Position numbers and translations under genes: made by a program. The notes under the pieces were generated by a model. That model saw nothing but the letters and a program-made list of their open reading frames with translations. It made no database searches and was not told where the DNA came from. From assembly GCA_038745855.1 (NCBI GenBank), contig JBCDLC010000007.1, positions 33,876-97,875 on the forward strand: a stretch of 64,000 nucleotides of DNA, in the 5' to 3' direction. Positions 61,209 to 64,000 of the stretch are shown here, in pieces. This stretch comes from UBA5336 sp038745855. GTDB taxonomy: Bacteria > Pseudomonadota > Alphaproteobacteria > Caulobacterales > Hyphomonadaceae. Position 1 is the first letter of the stretch; each line of letters opens with the position of its first letter.

Positions 61209-61730
61209 TTAATGGGACGCGGAAAACACGCTCACGAGTTCGGCAAAGACCGGCGAAGACGGAACGGCCATGAAGACACCAGCGGCAATCGCGACTCCGT
61301 AAGGCGCTCCAGCCCCCTTCTCCAAGCTTTTGCGTAGAAAACGTGGCCGGTAACCCGCAGGAACAGTGCGCCGAGCAACAATCAGGACGGCAGCTAGAAT
61401 ACCGCCTGCAACAACCATCCATTGCAGGAACGGCATCACTCCAAGCGGCCCGATCCACAACAGAACCGCCGGCACCATCTTGGCATCTCCGCCGCCCCAA
61501 ACGCCCGCAACAAAGAGTGCGAACGAGACAACAAAAGCCAAAAGGGCGACCGTTAGGTGCCAGATCGTTGCCTCAAATCCGAGCCCGGCCACAAACAAGG
61601 CAGACAGGCCGAGCGTCACAAGCGACACGTTCAGCCAGTTCGGAATCTTCAGCGTCGCAACATCATTGAGTGCCGCATAAGCGCAAAGCGCGAGGGCCAA
61701 GCATGTCAGTAGTACCAGCATTTGATGCAT
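61209..61730 (-). CDS. cpaA: Flp prepilin peptidase CpaA (TadV)
   Basis: This 173-residue polytopic membrane aspartyl protease cleaves and may methylate the Flp pilin and pseudopilins. It is the short TadV-type without the N-terminal methylase domain. The active-site Asp pair is expected in ALNDVATLKIPNWLN near residue 23 and in the GGGDAKMVPA motif (GxGD form). It lies downstream of flp, beyond a terminator, and 81 bases ahead of cpaB. Confidence 0.9.
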   Translation of the reverse strand: MHQMLVLLTCLALALCAYAALNDVATLKIPNWLNVSLVTLGLSALFVAGLGFEATIWHLTVALLAFVVSFALFVAGVWGGGDAKMVPAVLLWIGPLGVMPFLQWMVVAGGILAAVLIVARRTVPAGYRPRFLRKSLEKGAGAPYGVAIAAGVFMAVPSSPVFAELVSVFSASH

Positions 61731-61823
61731 CCCAATCCATCACTGCCGAAACATGCGCAGAAAACGCTGAAGGAATGCTTTCGAGCCGCTCTTTCATCCG
61801 GCCTCAGCCCCTGAAACACGCGC

Positions 61824-61859
61824 AACAAAAAAGAAGCCGCCGGACGAACCGACGGCTTC
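61824..61859 (-). terminator. Rho-independent terminator between flp and cpaA
   Basis: On the minus strand a GAAGCCGTCGG stem pairs with CCGGCGGCTTC around TTCGT, followed directly by TTTTTTG. It lies 32 bases after the flp stop and 93 bases before the cpaA start. It would end most transcripts after flp and let a fraction continue into cpaA-tadC, giving excess pilin over machinery. Confidence 0.85.
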
Positions 61860-61891
61860 CCATTTCAAGCCAACAAACTGGCCAGATCAGC

Positions 61892-62044
61892 TTAGACGAG
61901 CTGATCGGAAACAGCGTTGAAGGTGTCGCTGGTGTTGCCGCCAAGCGTGGTGACAGCAGAGATGATCGCAACGGCGATCAGGGCAGCGATGAGGCCGTAC
62001 TCGATTGCGGTGGCGCCGGACTCGTTGTTGAAGAACTTTTTCAT
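61892..62044 (-). CDS. flp: Flp/Fap major pilin
   Basis: This 50-residue pilin precursor is the structural subunit of the pilus. It has a short leader (MKKFFNNESG), the Flp motif after Gly10 (ATAIEYGLIAALIAVAIIS with Glu5 and Tyr6 of the mature protein) and a short hydrophilic tail ending VSDQLV. Cleavage by CpaA after Gly10 is expected. GGGAG upstream supports the start. The gene is too short to stand out by length alone, but the motif is unmistakable. It heads the minus-strand cluster. Confidence 0.95.
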   Translation of the reverse strand: MKKFFNNESGATAIEYGLIAALIAVAIISAVTTLGGNTSDTFNAVSDQLV

Positions 62045-62351
62045 TTGGAAACTCCCATCCATTCAGACTTTGCAGATCGTCCCGATTTATCGGGTTGTCA
62101 CCCCGGAACAAAATTGGGTATATCGAACGCCCATTAGCATCCCGTAAAACGATAAAGAAAGATCGTGAAAGAACTTTGAGATTTTGTTTACCAGCCGCCC
62201 GATCCCGTGCGTCTCCCATATATAATGCCGAATAGTCTCCACATCGCAAAACCGGCAAATTTCATCAAGATTTCAGACCCCGAAGTGATAACCGATAAAG
62301 TGAAATCGCGTACACCCCTACCCTGAATGAATAACCAATTTGGGGTTGGAG
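62045..62351. promoter_or_regulatory. AT-rich divergent promoter region of flp and the pseudopilin genes
   Basis: These 307 bases contain no gene. They are AT-rich compared with flanking coding DNA. Small palindromes are present (CCCGATTTATCGGG at 62085-62098). Two divergent promoters must lie here, one for flp-cpa-tad and one for the pseudopilins. No exact CtrA site (TTAA-N7-TTAA) was found. Confidence 0.5.
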
Positions 62352-62894
62352 ATGTACAGCGCCAGACTCTTGAATGCCTGCAAACAAAGAAGTGCGCGTT
62401 TCAAGTCCGAAGAGCATGGAACGAATGCCGTGGAGTTTGCCATGGTGGCCGGTCCTTTTTTCTTCCTCTTATTCGGCCTGATGGAGATCTGCATCATCTT
62501 CATCATCTCCACAGTCATGGAACAGGCTGCGGAGGACGCAGCCAGGGCCATACGCACCGGCAGTTCGGCCAGCGCCGATGGCGGCGCGTTGCAGGCGGAA
62601 GTCTGCACGGGCATGTTGGAGCTGTTCAACTGCACCAACGCGCTCCGTGTCCAGGTCGACAGCCCCGCAGATTTCGACACGGTGCCGCCGCTCGATTTCA
62701 GCAATGCCGACGGCACGCTCAAGGACCAGGTCTCCATCACCTATGACACCGGCGCCGGGGACGATTACGTGGTGATCCGCGTGATCCTCGAGTGGAGCCT
62801 GATCACGCCCATTATCTCGCAATCGCTATCCAATTTCGGAACCAACAGCCGCCTCATCCAGGCGACCGTTGTCTTCCAGAACGAACCCTTCTGA
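62352..62894 (+). CDS. TadE-like pseudopilin
   Basis: This 180-residue protein has a basic/polar N-terminus (KQRSARFKSEEHG) followed by the pilin-like hydrophobic helix TNAVEFAMVAGPFFFLLFGLMEICIIFI with the Glu at +5, the TadE class III prepilin pattern. Cleavage by CpaA after HG is expected. The C-terminal half is beta-like with two Cys (EVCTGM, FNCTN). The ATG at 62352 follows GGGGTTGGAG. The next pseudopilin gene begins 13 bases after its stop. Confidence 0.85.
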   Translation: MYSARLLNACKQRSARFKSEEHGTNAVEFAMVAGPFFFLLFGLMEICIIFIISTVMEQAAEDAARAIRTGSSASADGGALQAEVCTGMLELFNCTNALRVQVDSPADFDTVPPLDFSNADGTLKDQVSITYDTGAGDDYVVIRVILEWSLITPIISQSLSNFGTNSRLIQATVVFQNEPF

Positions 62895-62907
62895 TCGGGA
62901 GACGATC

Positions 62908-63480
62908 ATGACGCACGCCACAAACAGCCCTCTTCGCCGCCTGTCGCGCGTCTTCCGGCGCGACCAACGCGGTGTGTCCGCCCTGGAATTCGCCCTCATC
63001 GCGCCACTCATGGCGCTCTTCTATGTGGGGTCCGTCGAATTGGCGTCGACCATGTTGGCCGACCGGAAAGTCACCTCCTCGTCCTCGACAATGGGCGATC
63101 TCGTCGCGAGACTGCCGGCCGCAAACAATTGCGCGCTCGACGATGTCTTCGACGTGGCCGAGCTGATCCTCGAACCCTACCCGACCAACGCGCGGCTACG
63201 AATTTCCAGCATCCAGCCCAACGCAGCGACACCTACGACTAACGAAGTCGCCTGGAGCTATGCCAACGCCGCGTGGACAGCGCGGACCGCCGGCGATCTG
63301 GTCACCCTGCCCGCGGGGATCATGGCCGCGAACGGCTCGATCATCATGGCTGAGATCGAGTACGATTACGATCCGCCCTTCAACCGGTTCTTCCAGACCG
63401 ACCCGACCCTGACCGACACCTTCTATATGCGCCCGCGTGCCATCGACGTCATCCAATTCTCGACCGTGACCTGCCCCTGA
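62908..63480 (+). CDS. TadE/TadF-like pseudopilin
   Basis: This 190-residue protein has the N-terminal RDQRG cleavage site followed by VSALEFALIAPLMALFYVGSVEL, a TadE/TadF-type pilin helix with Glu at +5. The remainder is soluble and contains two Cys (NNCALD, VTCP at the very end) that may form a disulfide. The ATG at 62908 follows GGGAGACGATC. It is the last gene before the repeat block. TadG- and TadD-type genes are absent from the window. Confidence 0.83.
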   Translation: MTHATNSPLRRLSRVFRRDQRGVSALEFALIAPLMALFYVGSVELASTMLADRKVTSSSSTMGDLVARLPAANNCALDDVFDVAELILEPYPTNARLRISSIQPNAATPTTNEVAWSYANAAWTARTAGDLVTLPAGIMAANGSIIMAEIEYDYDPPFNRFFQTDPTLTDTFYMRPRAIDVIQFSTVTCP

Positions 63481-63956
63481 GGCATTGTTCATGTCGCTCG
63501 CGGCGCATGGCGCCTCCGCGGGGGCGGCGCAGGGGCGCCGGCGGGCTTTATGCTTGGATCCCCCGCTGGGCTTCGGGCTGGCGCGCTTCGCTACGCGATG
63601 GATCGGGTTCAAGACTGTGGGGCTTTCTCGGTCGCTCCTTCTGGGCGCGTAGCTTGTTTATGTCGCTCGCGGCAGTTTGGCTTGCGCCAAACGCCTCCGC
63701 GGGGGCGGGCTGACCGCCCGGCGGCCGGTCGGCCTTGCGACGCGGGGCGTCGAGACGGAGCGCTGATTTGGGGTTGTGTTCTTGTTCCGCGGGGATGCGG
63801 GCGCTGGGGCTTTATGTTTGGATCGCCCGCTGGGCTTCGGGCTTTCGCCCTTCGCTACGCGATGGATCCGGTTCAGGACTGTGGGTTTGGCTCCGGTTTG
63901 TTGGGGTTTCTGCTTTTCATGCGTTTCGGGCAGCCGCTCGCGTTTCCGCGCGCGGG
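63481..63956. repeat. Mosaic of R1 and R2 REP-like repeats
   Basis: This 476-base block has no gene. In order: R2 copy (63491-63540), R1 copy (63547-63610), a spacer, a second R2 (63660-63709), a GC-rich block that matches the 3' flank of 221-aa gene copy 2, a second R1 (63811-63875), and then the shared 3' flank of copy 3. R2 units start ATGTCGCTCGCGGC and carry GCCTCCGCGGGGGC. Their hairpins are GGCGC-ATG-GCGCC in the first and GTTTGGC-TTGC-GCCAAAC in the second. Confidence 0.7.
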
Positions 63957-64000
63957 TTAGAGCTGGCGGATTCTGGGGCTGTTGTTGGGGGCTCGGCCCA
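63957..64000 (-). CDS. Unrecognised 221-aa family, copy 3, C-terminal end at window edge
   Basis: On the minus strand the last 44 bases encode LGRAPNNSPRIRQL and a stop, the same as the end of copies 1 and 2. Bases after the stop (CCCGCGCGCGGAAACGCGAGCGGCTGCC) also match both other copies. The rest of the gene lies beyond the window. This copy is in the opposite orientation to the other two. Confidence 0.7.
   Translation of the reverse strand, partial: GRAPNNSPRIRQL

Noticed and set aside
59853..61337. 494-codon plus-strand frame over cpaC and cpaB
   Set aside because: Antisense to two well-recognised pilus genes.
62045..62351. CtrA binding sites at the flp promoter
   Set aside because: Expected from Caulobacter pilA, but no TTAA-N7-TTAA pair is present on either strand of the region.
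63550..63960. 136-codon frame in the repeat block at the right end
   Set aside because: It contains two translated R1 repeats and one R2 repeat, and runs antisense into the copy 3 flank; the reading frame is a by-product of the repeats.

Overview
The window is one stretch of a GC-rich alphaproteobacterial chromosome. Several things point there: an RpoH with the QKKLFFNLR-type RpoH box, the alphaproteobacterial form of SerC, a MetH lacking its homocysteine-methyltransferase domain (a split arrangement known from Caulobacter-like bacteria), a complete Caulobacter-style cpa/tad pilus locus, and a motA without a neighbouring motB. The gene mix (branched-chain keto-acid degradation, acyl-CoA carboxylase, SDRs, DUF885 peptidase, feruloyl-CoA synthetase-like enzyme) fits an aerobic heterotroph of the Caulobacterales/Parvularculales type. 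The genus cannot be fixed by reading alone. No tRNA, rRNA, CRISPR array, prophage or transposase gene was seen.

Layout. 1-4.0 kb: end of a PIN-domain gene, a gamma-glutamylcyclotransferase-like gene and metH, chained by ATGA overlaps, then copy 1 of an unrecognised 221-aa gene. 4.1-7.6 kb: serA and serC with a structured leader that buries the serC ribosome binding site. 7.6-11.2 kb: an rRNA/tRNA methyltransferase, rpoH and ettA. 11.4-14.8 kb: a wza/wzc-like polysaccharide export pair behind a perfect inverted repeat, and a decayed retropepsin-like gene. 14.9-17 kb: a beta-lactamase-family hydrolase and a two-gene module with a TIR-like protein. 17-25.3 kb (minus strand): a single-chain biotin-dependent carboxylase, two SDRs, two lipoproteins, tag and ygfZ. 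25.5-30.7 kb: the four-gene branched-chain 2-oxoacid dehydrogenase operon. 31-33 kb: nrdA alone, behind an NrdR-box-like site. 33.2-38.8 kb: an unknown exported protein, the minus-strand set gst-queG-mtgA, and a DUF885 lipoprotein. 38.8-40 kb: repeats and copy 2 of the 221-aa gene. 40-53 kb: a cysteine-rich exported protein, motA, two unknown genes, a sodium/proton antiporter, a divergent GT2/ArnT-like pair, an epoxide hydrolase with a TPP-dependent enzyme, an exported retropepsin-like protein and a feruloyl-CoA-synthetase-like enzyme. 53-63.5 kb: the Flp pilus locus, with flp, cpaA, B, C, D, E, F, tadB and tadC on the minus strand and two pseudopilin genes divergent on plus. 63.5-64 kb: a mosaic of REP-like repeats leading into copy 3 of the 221-aa gene, which runs off the end.

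The most unusual structure is a dispersed unit built around the 221-aa gene: nearly identical proteins, conserved 5' and 3' flanks, no Shine-Dalgarno sequence and a -10-like hexamer just before the ATG. Two families of hairpin repeats (called R1 and R2 here) accompany it. In the R2 copies the stem sequence changes while pairing is kept, and the copy 3 flank carries an R1 unit that copy 2 lacks at the same place.
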